From Doris montereyensis (lineage: Eukaryota > Mollusca > Gastropoda > Nudibranchia > Dorididae): a stretch of 64,000 nucleotides of DNA. Below, one piece after another: positions 42,401 through 52,700 of this stretch. A program made the position numbers and the translations under genes. Location of the stretch: assembly GCA_037039925.1 (NCBI GenBank), contig JAXRKP010000044.1:146344-210343 (forward strand), given 5' to 3'. Position 1 is the stretch's first letter. Each line of letters begins with the position of its first letter. The notes beneath the pieces were generated by a model. The model saw only the letters and a program-made list of their open reading frames with translations. It searched no databases and was not told the origin of the DNA.

Positions 42401-45400
42401 AAGTGCAAAGAAAGGACGTGAAAAGAACTGGTTACACCTAGAGTGGACTTAAAAAGATCTCTCAGGACAAAATATACATAGAAGGCTCTTCTCCGTGATC
42501 TCCATATATCCCATCAGGGGTGAAGACATTGGTGATAATAGTAATAGTAAGTATTGATAATCTTTAGTGTCCAAAGCAGACAATTTTTCTTTTGATTTAC
42601 AGTAACGGTACAAAGTTTTAGGAACTCCCTTTTTTCTCCTCAATTACTAAAGTGGTCCACTTAAGGTTTTCAACATTTCCAGGCCAGGAAAAACGTGGCA
42701 TAATCTCACTGTGGGTAACGGCTATTTTGCCTAAGAGTTAAGAGGTGGGAGTGAAAAAAAAAACTCAAGTGGCCTTAATGCTGCCAGCCTGATCAAGCTT
42801 CCTTATTTGCAGTTTACATGAAAACAAATACACAAAGAAAGAAAACAAAAATATTACCTTATCATCTTTGCTGACTATGAATCTTGTGATGTCTTCTTCT
42901 TCATTCTGTGGTATTGGAATGAAAAGGAAAAGGAAAGAAAAATAAGTCACTGTAAAAACCAGTTGGAAACAAACAAAAACATAATCACGGTAAAGATAGT
43001 ATTGTTATTGAAACAGTAATCCTATTGAGTTTATATAAAAAACAAGGTATAAATTGTTATTGAAACAGTAATCCTATTGAGTTTATATAAAAAACAAGGT
43101 ATAAATTGTTCACAGAAAAAAACATATGTTATTTCTACGAAACTTAAAATCCTTTCTACAACTTGTCACTCATTATTTATTATATTTCTTAAGAGTGTTT
43201 TGTTTTGTTATTGGGAGTGAGATCTCTACAATCAATTTCTTATTCTTATTCTGCTGCTGTCAATCAATCAAGGTATGAAGATTTCATTTGTCCTTTTTGC
43301 ACCTTTAGTTTTTAGATACGACATAATGCGATTCTTTACGTGAACGGTATAACAATACAAAATCAAAAAAGCACCTAGGCTACAAATGTCAATATTACCT
43401 GTCCAACACTTGCAATGGTACATCCAGTCTTTAAGGACACAATTTTTATTTCTTTTCCGCAGCCGCAAATCAGTTTACTGCCATCACTGGTAGACTGAAG
43501 GAAAATTTCCAAAACAAATAAAAAACTGTGTATAATTTTAATGGTACCATCCCATTCTTAATAATATGAACTTTCGCATTGAGGGGAGAATGACAATAAG
43601 ACACTGGAAAACACTTAAATCTCAATTTATCCATGAAATTTAAAGAAACTTTTAACATGATAATTTCCATGCAAGGCATCAGTACTTATATTTTAATAGC
43701 TTGTATTTTATTCTCTTACATGATGAGATGATAAATTTTTGAAATTTTTTCCTTCTGAACAGTTCACACGCAGCCCCTTAATATCACAACAATATTATAT
43801 TTATAATTGTTCAAAACGACACTGTTTCCACATTGATCAATAGGGCAGAAAGGGCTTTTCATTATTTGTCCACAAGTAAAAAGTCAGAAGAGGGTTGTGT
43901 AATGTTTACAGGATGGTAACGATGTCACTGCGGGTATATATTATTGCACATTTATTATAATTCTTTCCTTCTCTCTCTATTTTTTCTCTCTCTCTCTAGA
44001 CTCTCTTCTCTTTCAGTCTTCCTCTACCTGATCCTTTCTTCCTTAATTCATCACTCTACATACATTTCTCCATCTTTCTCTTTCACTATCTTTTTTCTCT
44101 TTCTCCCTGTCGTTTTCTACTATGACTTTCATCTCAAAGAATCTCTCTTTTTTGCTGTTCCTACCTTTTTGTCTTTCTCGATCCATCACTCCTTGTTTTT
44201 CCCTCTCTCTATGTCTCTCTTTCACATCTTATCTCTCCCTTTATCGACTTCCCCTTTCTTAATATATATCTTCGAACTTTGCACTCTCTCTTCCTCTTTC
44301 TGTTTGTCTCTTTCACGCACAACACATTTTATGCAGTTTCAAAGCTGACACCAAAATCAGTCTTACAGAATGTTTCCTTTAGAATCTTTTTATTAATCCT
44401 CAATCGCGAGGTATCCTGGGGACGAATAGTCCTCAGCGCTCCAACTATGTGGACAAACCAAAATAGCGTCTGTCATAATTATAATTACGATATTATCACA
44501 GGTAGACGAGAAATCTTACCTCAATCTGTCCCCCTGTGTAGAATGCTGTATACTTCTCTGATAAAGAGAAACTGTAAAATTTTGAGAGGTAAAAATAGTA
44601 TAAAAAGTTATCAAACTTATAAAGAAAACTTAAGATTGGTGATAATGTAAAATTGGGTAATCCTAAATATTTCAGTTCAAGATTACAGCATAGATTTACA
44701 TAGGATTGTGAAAACCCAATCTTATTATCTATAGATAGTAGTCTCCACCAAAATGCACAGTCCATGGGTGACAAAAAAGTTAAGAATTTTGGCGAAGGTG
44801 CATTTTGACAGAGTCAAGAGCCACAACCCATCACATTGCCATTCTTGTTTGGACATGAACTCTTTTGTTTTGTTAATCGAGTTATCATTTGTTGTTACTT
44901 AGTCTGACTAGTTTGAGGATAAAACCCAATGATAGGCCTAGCCTCTTCTCATAGATTGTTCATTCATCTCTCACTCAAGACTACAAGAAGGGATGGGATG
45001 GTGGAGACAATCAGCAATATATGGAAAATTGTTTTATTTGTTGACAACGGAGTACAATTTCATGGGATGGGTGAAAGTGACACCTTTCTCAAATGTTCTC
45101 ACCGTGAACAAAGAAAGAGCCAATCAGAGTGTCTGACTGGAAGACCATCGTTGACGGATGAGTCGGGGAGGGAAAGGGTGCCAGGAGCCAAGAGAGCCCC
45201 CTCCCCACTATTTTCACTTCATTAAATTTAAAGTAAAGAACTCTGCGAAAATTTGGCGAGGTATTCCTATCAATCTGACCAGCCATTCCTTGTATCACCG
45301 GGACATCAATTGTTAAGGAGTGCCTTTCTTTATTTCACCCTTAAAAATAAACCTTTCACCCTCTTTAATATTTCCTTTGCTTTGTGCCCGACAATGGGAA

Positions 45401-45616
45401 TCCTTCCCACACTGCCACTCTCGTAGTCGCACCTTACTGATCCTCAGAAACTTTTGAAAGTAAAATGTCGACCGTAGTTTAGTATTTTCGCTGATTGATC
45501 GTTGACTGTCCTTTACAATGAGAAACCAAACTTTGTTTTTTTAAAGCATAAACGTTTAAAACTGAGCTAAGAAATGCATCTAAAGTCGATTTTTACCTCG
45601 TTTTTATATCAGTCAT
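21324..45616 (-). CDS. TBL3: TBL3/UTP13, WD40 subunit of the SSU processome (22 exons)
   Basis: Nucleolar WD40 protein of the UTP-B complex, needed for early pre-18S rRNA processing. Exons in transcript order: 45597-45616, 44520-44571, 43399-43494, 42858-42905, 41616-41693, 40672-40819, 40140-40310, 39510-39585, 38758-38845, 38115-38317, 36761-36954, 36168-36274, 33879-34086, 33248-33350, 31851-31919, 31324-31394, 30119-30275, 26418-26476, 25131-25234, 24362-24433, 22329-22487, 21324-21418. The joined frame gives about 792 aa against 808 in human. WD signatures include [50 protein letters not shown] and SSIILWR. The Utp13 C-terminal domain follows ([33 protein letters not shown]) and ends at TGA 21324. 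All splice phases agree. Three single-base frame breaks occur (exons 6, 11, 14). Introns are full of minisatellites, SINEs and TIR elements. Confidence 0.93.
21533..21625. mobile_element. Tigger-like TIR fragment
   Basis: CAGTGGATGTCACATAAGTC follows TA at the left, as in pogo/Tigger ends. Internal inverted copies of ACATCGACTTATGT follow. Only one end is present. Confidence 0.5.
21655..21800. repeat. 33-bp minisatellite
   Basis: About 4.5 copies of a 33-base unit (ACAAGTTATAACTATGACAT then GAATGTGAACAAT), between TBL3 exon 22 and exon 21. Confidence 0.93.
22150..22345 (-). repeat. duplicated TBL3 exon 21 donor segment
   Basis: A segment of about 108 bases is present twice. The copy at 22211-22245 repeats the exon 21 end and donor (minus: TTACTGTTTACACTG/GTATG), and both are followed by related AAAGGCTTTAATTT / AAAGCCTTGAGTCT sequence. 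The functional donor is at 22327-22328. Confidence 0.75.
22985..23470. repeat. dispersed repeat with CCATCTTGG-like core, copy 1
   Basis: Contains GGTTGCCATGGGAATGTCGC-AATCTTGGATTTT and, about 390 bases on, AACATTTTGAGAAAATGGCA. It is alignable with 48650-49150 at both landmarks. No coding sequence. Confidence 0.65.
24798..25085 (-). mobile_element. tRNA-derived SINE family A, minus copy
   Basis: Reverse complement starts with a tRNA-like A box (GGCCGAGTGGTTAGTCTGCC) and B box (GGTTCTAACC), followed by the family body (TTGGGAGTGAAAACCTGCGT; CTCCGGCTCTATGGGCCATA). It lies in TBL3 intron 19. Confidence 0.85.
25330..25445. repeat. 28-bp minisatellite
   Basis: About four copies of a 28-base unit (ATGGATGAAATAATCAGACA then GTTATGGT), in TBL3 intron 18. 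Confidence 0.92.
25620..26402. repeat. about 43-bp minisatellite next to the TBL3 exon 18 donor
   Basis: About 19 copies built from CACAGTCAATTTAGCACAAA and ATGTTTGTTTATCCCATACA, some with a shortened link. The last unit ends about 16 bp from the exon 18 donor (26416-26417). Confidence 0.95.
26700..27430. repeat. 36-bp minisatellite
   Basis: About 20 copies of a 36-base unit (TGTTTAAAGAAACTGATCTT then TGAAGTGGTGTATGTC) in TBL3 intron 17. Since 36 is a multiple of three, it makes long periodic frames on both strands (up to 223 codons on -); it is intronic and not considered coding. Confidence 0.97.
27950..28917. repeat. 22-bp minisatellite
   Basis: About 43 copies of a 22-base unit (TTACTAAGAATTTACTATAA plus TC; the main variant has CTCTAATC), in TBL3 intron 17. 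Confidence 0.97.
29375..29688. repeat. 22-bp minisatellite
   Basis: About 14 copies of GAGAGAAGAACAGTGACACA plus GT. Open frames over it come from the repeat. Confidence 0.96.
30536..30660 (+). repeat. dispersed repeat, copy 1
   Basis: Shares TATTCCATACTGAGG, then CTATTCCAACTTTTTAATTA, with the reverse complement of 36480-36605. About 110 bases are alignable. Unknown type. Confidence 0.55.
32446..32722 (-). mobile_element. tRNA-derived SINE family B, minus copy with C-run
   Basis: Reverse complement starts with a G run (22 bases here), then TAGTCCAGAGGCAAGGTGTC. The tail has ACCTAGTCCCATC and TCACAGCACTCTGTGCACGT. Same family as 41112, 55633 and 60388. Confidence 0.85.
32876..33125 (+). mobile_element. 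diverged SINE family A copy
   Basis: Recognisable by TGATGGTTCAGTAATTAGAC at the head, GAGGTCAAAGGTTGAAAT, the body TCTTGTCCAGGGATTAATCT and the tail ACGCTCCGGCCCTCCGATAG. It lies in TBL3 intron 14. Confidence 0.6.
33248..33350 (-). CDS. TBL3: TBL3 exon 14, one base extra
   Basis: Reads [19 protein letters not shown] then HK. Removing one A from the AAA run (TTT on +, 33288-33290) continues [13 protein letters not shown], matching human RGLWCVQFSPMDQ. As written the frame stops at TAA two codons later. Confidence 0.82.
33690..33775. repeat. GCGCTATATAAAT repeat, inverted copy
   Basis: AAGCGCTTGGAAACCTTTGA then GGAAAGCGCTATATAAATAA and a TTATTATTA tail, matching the family at 13380 and 61665. 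Confidence 0.5.
34540..35385. repeat. 32-bp minisatellite with higher-order structure
   Basis: About 26 copies of a 32-base unit (CATTGTCAACATTGGAATTT, then CACGAATAAGT). Variants at the unit junction recur in a fixed order of six (192 bases) at 34692, 34884 and 35076. Located in TBL3 intron 12. Confidence 0.95.
35420..36105. repeat. 23-bp minisatellite
   Basis: About 28 copies of a 23-base unit (AACAACACACTAGTTACGCT plus ATC), with local rearranged units near 35765-35830 and 35965-36085. Its end is about 60 bp from the TBL3 exon 12 donor. Confidence 0.96.
36480..36605 (-). repeat. dispersed repeat, copy 2 (inverted)
   Basis: Reverse complement reads CTCCATACTGAGGTTATG and ACTATTCCAACTTTTAATTA, matching 30536-30660. 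The two copies face each other within TBL3. Confidence 0.55.
36761..36954 (-). CDS. TBL3: TBL3 exon 11, one base missing
   Basis: Reads [20 protein letters not shown] through [10 protein letters not shown]; then one base is missing near 36789-36792. With it the frame reads [10 protein letters not shown] and joins exon 12 (DSTIRIWQL). The sequence GTAAGG at 36792 looks like a good donor and could mislead gene finders into ending the exon there. The true donor is GTTGGT at 36760, because it supplies the missing WD40 strand. Confidence 0.8.
37106..37310. repeat. 33-bp minisatellite
   Basis: About six copies of TTCCTTCTATTACTATTTGT plus CTGTGTAATGGGA in TBL3 intron 10. Confidence 0.95.
40672..40819 (-). 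CDS. TBL3: TBL3 exon 6, one base missing
   Basis: Reads [19 protein letters not shown] and [13 protein letters not shown], then needs one more G in the GGG run (CCC on +, 40714-40716) to continue [14 protein letters not shown]. As written it ends at a TGA. The human counterpart continues HYGTHHFRGSPGVV, so the repaired frame is clearly the original one. Confidence 0.85.
41112..41350 (+). mobile_element. tRNA-derived SINE family B
   Basis: G run, then TTGGTAGTCCAGAGGTAAGG (A box), GTCGTGGGTTCAAGTCCCGC (B box), and the body ACCTAGTCCCATCAGAGACG and GCACGTTAAAGATCCTTGAC. It lies in TBL3 intron 5. Confidence 0.87.
42230..42450 (+). mobile_element. LINE reverse-transcriptase C-terminal fragment
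   Basis: The + frame reads [20 protein letters not shown], then RQALKDV and KKGREKNW. This matches the 'RRWRWIGHTLRK...RQAL...GKRKRGRPKNTWRR' tail common to RTE/CR1-type LINEs. Only the tail is present and it is diverged. It lies in TBL3 intron 4. Confidence 0.75.
43003..43107. repeat. 54-bp tandem duplication
   Basis: Two near-identical copies of a segment with core GAAACAGTAATCCTATTGAG, between TBL3 exons 3 and 4. Confidence 0.93.
44735..45190. mobile_element. TIR MITE, copy 2 (right end missing)
   Basis: Begins TAGTCTCCACCAAAATGCAC like copy 1 and stays alignable for about 450 bases (GGCGAAGGTGCATTTTGAC, TTGCCATTCTTGTTTGGA). The right TIR is absent. It lies in TBL3 intron 1. Confidence 0.8.
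45597..45616 (-). CDS. TBL3: TBL3 exon 1 (start codon)
   Basis: A 20-base coding exon, MTDIKT plus two bases of the next codon, with donor GTAAAA. It joins exon 2 in phase 2 to give [18 protein letters not shown], which matches the human N-terminal pattern (FKTNYAVERKIEPFY). It is shorter than the open frames usually reported and would be missed by ORF scans. Confidence 0.8.
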
Positions 45617-46715
45617 ATTGAAATCCGTTTTGCGGCCTCACATGGTTGTTGAAAACGTAAACAAACAATTTTATTTCCGGGTCAAGATGTAAGTTAAAAT
45701 TTAAGATCGTTATTCTTTGTTAAGACTCACAATGACAAACCACCAAGTGACTTTGAGCGAGTATTTCTTCACTTCAATTTCAGGCTATTAAGAAACATAT
45801 TGAACTTGAACATACAATCTTCAATAATTTAAAAATATTACACTTGATGATCGTTACACAATTAATTAATTTTTTTTGCCCCTTATTATTGTTTCGTTAG
45901 TTGCATCCCAAATAGTTAAGTTGGCGTGTACTTTTCCTGTCAAAGATTTTAAAACAAGCAAAATTAATGCTGTTTATTCCCTTAAATTTCGCTAATGTTT
46001 TCAAATTGTTTAAAAATATACTGACACACTATGTTTGATTTTTTTTTACCTGTTTTTCCCCCATCAATCTTGCTCTTAATTCCTTTAAGCTCAGAGTGAG
46101 TGCGCTTAGGAGAATTTTACATGATATGAGTTTTGTATCTATGGTTATATCTCGTTTAGAGCAAGGATAATCATTAGGCAGAAAAAGAACAGCAAAAGAA
46201 GTATGATTTTATTTCAATGTTATAACTGTCATAAACCGAATATATTATGATTCCCAAGCAATCGAAAATTTTATCAAATGTAACTTTGCACTATTTTAGC
46301 CTACTTATGTATACGTTTAATAAAGACATTCAAAAACTAGCAGGTAGGTTTAACGAAACAATTCTTTGGAAACTCGCAAGCACATTGTCAAGCTTCAGTA
46401 CACTGCCAAGCCCATTAACGAGCCACAACGGACCGATTGAGAACAGAACACCCGGATACATTCTAGATCTATATCCTTCTCAGAAGTATGCAGTCTCCAG
46501 GATGTTTCATAGATGACTTCCAAAAGCTTGTTTTGAAGTCTCTAGATCTAAATGAGAGGTCTGAAAAAGGGTGTTATCCAAAGCTAAATGTGCCATTAAA
46601 ACAATTCTATTGCCAGTCAAGAAGTAGCATCCATACCCATAACCGTCTCCCAAGCCTCACTGCATCTGCATGTTCACAATCTAAAGAAGGCAACCAAGAA
46701 GGGGATTCACAGGAT
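45617..46715. promoter_or_regulatory. divergent TBL3 / SLC25A17 upstream region
   Basis: TBL3 (-) and SLC25A17 (+) start codons lie 1.1 kb apart, head to head. About 56 bases upstream of the TBL3 ATG is an ETS-type site (ATTTCCGGGT, 45673-45682), common in promoters of ribosome-biogenesis genes. An open frame leads into the SLC25A17 start from 46488 but has no similarity to the family and is treated as 5' UTR. Shared promoter use is inference. Confidence 0.4.
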
Positions 46716-49700
46716 ATGGAATCTCAACCTGACCAAGGAACAAGTGTACACAGTATATTCTCGTATTCTAATCTTGTCCATGCAGTTTCTGGGGCAGCTG
46801 TAAGTACAAAATTGTATTCACTTTCAAAATAAGAAAAATCGATTTTTATACACATTTCTCCTCCATGTTTTCACATCCTCACTTATTCTTAAAAGAATGT
46901 CAATTTACTCTTTTTCTCCTTCTATTTCTTTGTCATCGACTGTTAGTAGAAAGAGTTCCATAGTAAGTCACACTCAGCCCTATGTCCACCCCTTATCATT
47001 CCCGGGATCCTCCGGCATTTCATCTCGATAGCTGTGTTACCTGATAGGAATATAGAGCCCTAGCAAAGGTTTAAATTTTTAACCTTGCACCGCTTCTGAT
47101 AATAGTGACTAAGAACACAATGGTAGCTGTTTTTAGACACCAGTCACTAGTTCTAGGTCTACGTCTAGATCCTCTACATGGATTATTGTCGGGAAAATAT
47201 TCTATTTCTTTGGAATTGGGATTTCATGTCTAGATGGTTTGACATATCGTTATGTTCATTTATTCTTTAATTTTGCCCTACTATAGAGCTCCTACTCTTA
47301 GTAAATCAAAATGATCTCATGATGCTCACTTAGAATAGTTCATACAGTATTCAAAGAAATTGGTGCTAAAACAAAATATCAGGATTTACCTGAATAAAAA
47401 GGTAGTTTACATTTTTAAGACCTTCATAATATATTATTTATAATCGTGGAACTAAAGTCGATTGTGTAGTCATGGTAGGCTTTCAAACCAGACCTACATC
47501 ATACTTTTAAGGTGGACGTGGGCGCTGGAAAAATTATCTTGTGTACATAAATATTTTAGTGGATTAGACCTGAGCATGTCAACGAAAGAAAAACGTCCTG
47601 CCACTTCTTTCAACCTAGTGGAAAATGAAAATCTTGAAAATTCTTTTAATAGGTTGTGAAGTTTCATGCTGTATGTTAGCAGTTTTGTAATATTTGTCTT
47701 TAGAAAATAGAACTGTATTCAGTATCGACCCATAAACACCCCATTCTCAGCTGGTTTTTTGCCGTAGATTGCTTTACTTAATCAATATTATTTTGTCACT
47801 TTTAAAGCTATGAATTGGACAGAAAGTACCCTTACACAGACTACATTGGATGCTTTTACACTGGCTTAGACAAAATTCTTGCACACTCCTTAGTTGTTCA
47901 ATGAAAATTGAATAGTCATAAATCTATAGATGGGATCTTTGCCTAAAATTTCATTTCGAGAGATGCAATTTTGAAGCTACTGTTGTTAATCCTGTTTGAT
48001 CCCTTCACATATTTTTCAGGGAAGCGTGATAGCTATATCAGTCTTCTACCCACTGGACACTGTGAGAACAAGACTACAAGGTCATTCTTATTTTTTTCTA
48101 TGTAGCTGAAAATAAGCATTAGCATTAAACATTTTTTACGATGTTATTTATGTTTCATGTTTTCTGCAATTCAAAATAGTTTGGGCAAAGCACTTTTTGT
48201 GAGTGATGACAATTTTTTTACCAAGTTTTAAAAAATCGCCTCCACAGTTGATGACCATCGAGATGCTAAAAATACATTTCAAGTTTGCCGTGATATATTT
48301 CGCGAGGAAGGCCTGTAAGTATAACAATCACCATTTATTTAGTATTTAATTTTAAAATGAAAATATTCTGTGCATATTGAAATATGTGCCGCTGATCTGT
48401 CTCACGCATTCTATGCCACAGGATCTTTAACAGGAAAAAATTCCTAGCTATGTTTTGTATGTCTTGGACATAACGCCTTGTTTCTAGCAGAATTTTTGAA
48501 GATTTGCCACGTTTATAATGAGACTTTCTTTCATGCTCTGTTTTATCAGAAAAAAACTGTCTGAAGAGAATGTGACCCAGAAATTTGCATTTTTGTTGGA
48601 AATGTCTTGTTTTCTTTTTCAATTTATGTTTTCCTTAAGGGGATATCATATATGCAAGTTCTGAAACTGATTTTTTCCCTTGTTACCTGTTTTGGTTAAT
48701 TTATGCACATATGTATATGTAATCAGTGCATTGAAACATAAACTTCTGGGGTGTTGTTTACTTGGTTGCCATGGAAATGGTCGCCATCTTGAATGTTTTA
48801 ATAGCTATTCAGAAAAACTTAATGGCCGAACTTCACATATATACATTCTTCAAGGTAATGACTATAAAACTTGAAAACAAAGTTCAGATTTTAAATTTTA
48901 TTAATGCATTTATGAATTTTTTAGTTTGGGGCATAAAACACATACAAATTATTTATGAAAAGAATTTTTTTGCAAAAAGGCTTTTTTGAAAGTTTGTTCG
49001 TACAGTAAATGCCTATTTACATGTGGAATTTCATGAAAACATATGTTCAAATACGGCCAAATGCTTTAAAAAATAGCATTTTGAGAAAAAACGCAATTGA
49101 AAATACACAACGCTAAGAACATGCAAAAACACAATTTTCGGCTCAAAATTTGTTTTTCTTGTAATAGCAAACAACATGTACCAAATGATAATAAGAGCAA
49201 TACATAAAATAGAATGAATATATTCATTATTTTCAAAAATACTTAATTGTGGAACAAACTGCCTCGCTCGTAGGAAACAATACGCGTGATCGCGTAAGGA
49301 GGATGTTGATTGGCTGGCATTATTATGATATTGTATAGGACCATGAAGGAGAGAGAGACTGCACGACCGTCAGCCCCAGTGTTTGTAAACATTGCCCATA
49401 TATGGAAATGTGGGTCTTGTTGTACTGAATATAAATTATACAATATAGAAATAATACGTACGAAGAGGACTTCGCTGGATGTCTAGTCTCAAAGTGACAG
49501 CACAGTGGATACAAGAAGGAGTGTAATGGTATAGGACGATTTTATTTTATTAGAGGGGTTATAGGTTTGTGAAGGTCTCAACTCAAGGCAAAATATGATG
49601 ATTTGTCACGAAACTGGTGACGGTTGTTGTCTTCAGATGTGTTTCAATTTCAGGTTTAACGGAAAATAAGATTGAAAAAAATAGGCTTCATCATCTTATT

Positions 49701-52700
49701 TGCTTTTTCTTGTGGTTACAATATTCTCCTTTCAGCAATGGCCTCTATCTAGGATGGTTTCCTGTGGTCACAGCTCTCTGTTGCTCCAATTTCATCTATT
49801 TCTATACATTTAATGGACTCAAAGCTGCTGTGAAAAGACCCCAGAAAACCGCATCTCCTTTGGTTGATCTTTCACTTGGTTTTGTTTCAGGTATTCTCTT
49901 CTGGATTACTTGTCATCATGATTTATCTGTTAACAGTCCATAGGCATTTACATATATAGATGTAGTAATGGATTCATTTATTTATTTGCATGGACAGAAA
50001 ACATACAGTTGTCTGCACTATGTGTGCCTAGATTGTTTACTGTGGTCACAATCTCATGAACATGAGGTGTTTCTGTTTTATTTCCAATTCATTTCAGTCG
50101 ATCTCACAGACCACTGATGTTTTTCATATTGTTTAATCACGTCAATTCCTTTATGTTTTTATGTGCTTTTACTACCTCCTTTATATATATTTATAGTTTG
50201 GTGCTTTTGTCATTGATGTTGTTTTATACTTTCACAATATCTTTAAATTATAAAGTGTTAGAGATTCTTACAGTTTCAAAGACAAGTATGAGTCATATTA
50301 TTATACAATATTGACAGCATTTTAAATTGGTTTTTCTCCATCAAAAGCAAATGACAGAGCTAGACTTTCAGAAAGTAAAGACCTGTGTCTTTTCTGTAGG
50401 TGAAAAAAATTAATTTCAATTCTGTTGAATTTAGTAAATGTGAAACTTCTGAACAAATTAAAACCAGAGACTCCTTTGCCACATCATTTTTGTGCAAATT
50501 TACTTCTCTCCTTTGTAGCACTTTTTTATTTCAACCCTAGCACATAATTTAGATTGAAACATAGATATCTTATGACTATTAGTATTAATGTGAAATGAAA
50601 TTGCTATTTATATAACAATCATATAGGATATATACATGTACAACAATATTGCCTTGGCACCGACAATACCTTAATATTGCTTTGGTACCGACACTACCTT
50701 AATATTGCCTTGATACCGACAATACCTTAATATTGCCTTGGTACCGACACTACCTTAATATTGCTTCTTAACCGACAGCAAAATATTGCATCTAAACAGT
50801 GTTGCCATATTGCTTTTGAGCAACATCATCATTCTTAGATAGCCTACCAACAATTTCGCATAGCCATTTCTAATTCAACAACATAACATAATTTTACATA
50901 ATTTCCAAAACTGCAAGCTACACAAATTTACCTCCAAATCAAAATGACATCATCATTTCCAAAGATATAAGATCATACTATGACTTTATAATCAACACTA
51001 TCACTTCCAATCCATCAATTATCAATCCTAAGCCTACAATATCACTTTCGTAGCCATTATATCAAAGCATCTATTTCAAACTGAACAGACCCTAAAATTG
51101 CTTCTAAGCAAAAGAGTTTTAAATTTTGTTTCTTCAGATGGATATCTGAGTATCACTGTTTCAGATGGAAGTTATGATTTATGACTCTCCGTGGATTTTT
51201 TAATTCAATTCCCATTAGATTACCTTTGACTTTGAGACACAGATCTAGAATATTTTCTTTTGTTTTTGTTTCATTCCATGTTTTGTTTCTTTTTTTAAAA
51301 TTTCGCACTTGAGGAGATTCCAATATACAACAATTTATTGGAATTTTTAATCCTTTCTCTTTTTTCTTTCTTTCATCTTTTTTGTTGTTGCCTAATATTC
51401 TGGTGCTTTTAAAGGGGTGGTTAATTTTGTTTATTTATATCTTAAAATTGCTCCTTCATTTTTGCTAAACAGGCTCTTCAAAGAACCTAAAACAAATTAG
51501 CCTTTACAGCATCTTTTAGTGGCATCAGTGGCCGAGTGGCTAGGTTGCCAGACAGATTTGGGATCATGAGGTCTGGGGTTCGAATCCTAGTAAAGCTAGA
51601 TCTGACCTTTTGTTCCTCGGGAAAAACAATGAACATGCATTTTACCACTCAACATGGGTGCAAATGGGTACAAGCACTAGCTTAGAGTTCCGCTTCACAC
51701 AATAGAAACCGAGATAAGCTCCGGCTCTATGGGCCGTAATGGCTTTGAATACACTTTTTCTTACACTGCCATTTGAGTGGCTAATTCATTACATTGACAT
51801 TGTCAACAAGATGCAAACAATAATGCTCAGGGTAGAAATACTCAATTTAAAATAATGTTATTGATTTCATCTAAACAGTAATGCTCAGGGGTAGAAATAC
51901 TCAGTTTAAAATAATGTTATTGCTTTCTTCTCTTTGACCAGCGCTGGCTTGTTCCGAGGTTGGTTCTCCTTGGCGGCACCATGTTTGTTTCTAACTTCGT
52001 TTATTTTTATGCATACACCAGCCTGAAATTCATAGGCCTCGTTATGCTGAGACAAGCTAGTCCGGTTGGATTTATAACATGGGATTTGGCCATAGCATTT
52101 TTGGCAGGTACTTTTCAATTCTATGATTTGCCTTTTTCAGACAAAAGTGTTACCTTGAGTTGTTTCATTGAATTTGATTGCAAGTGGAGTATTACTAACA
52201 CACTACAGGATTTTACCCCCTGTCCCGTCTTTTTACTCAGCAAGCTGTTTGAAGATGAATTCTCCTGCTAAGCTGTGATTAACTGTTGCCCGGTTCTTGA
52301 CAGACAGACACTTATCTTTGCATGAAGATGCTGTTAGATTTGTTTATAGAAACAGAAAAACGATAAAGTGGAAATCTTGAAGCAAGGGAAAAGAGTACTC
52401 TAACTCTAAAATGCAGTCAAGTGACACTAGTTTTACACCACACAATTAAAATCCTTTTTATATATATATATACTTACATTATCGACAGCATTTCTCTTTA
52501 AATCTCATTTATTTTCTGCATATCATTATCACCCTATGTTTTTGGGGGGGGGAGGGGTTATTTTTTTAGGAGAGGTTTTATAGAGTGTTCTCTTTTCTTC
52601 ATGATTAATCTCATGAAAAAACTGTGATCGTGATAGGTAGAGATGTGAGAGAGGAGACAGAGGATGGTAATATAACCTCATTGGATTAATGACAACTGAA

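Noticed and set aside
51535..51600. tRNA gene (A and B boxes present)
   Set aside because: The boxes belong to a SINE head; no acceptor stem pairs and the family body follows. Same for 10867, 24798, 41112 and 59982.
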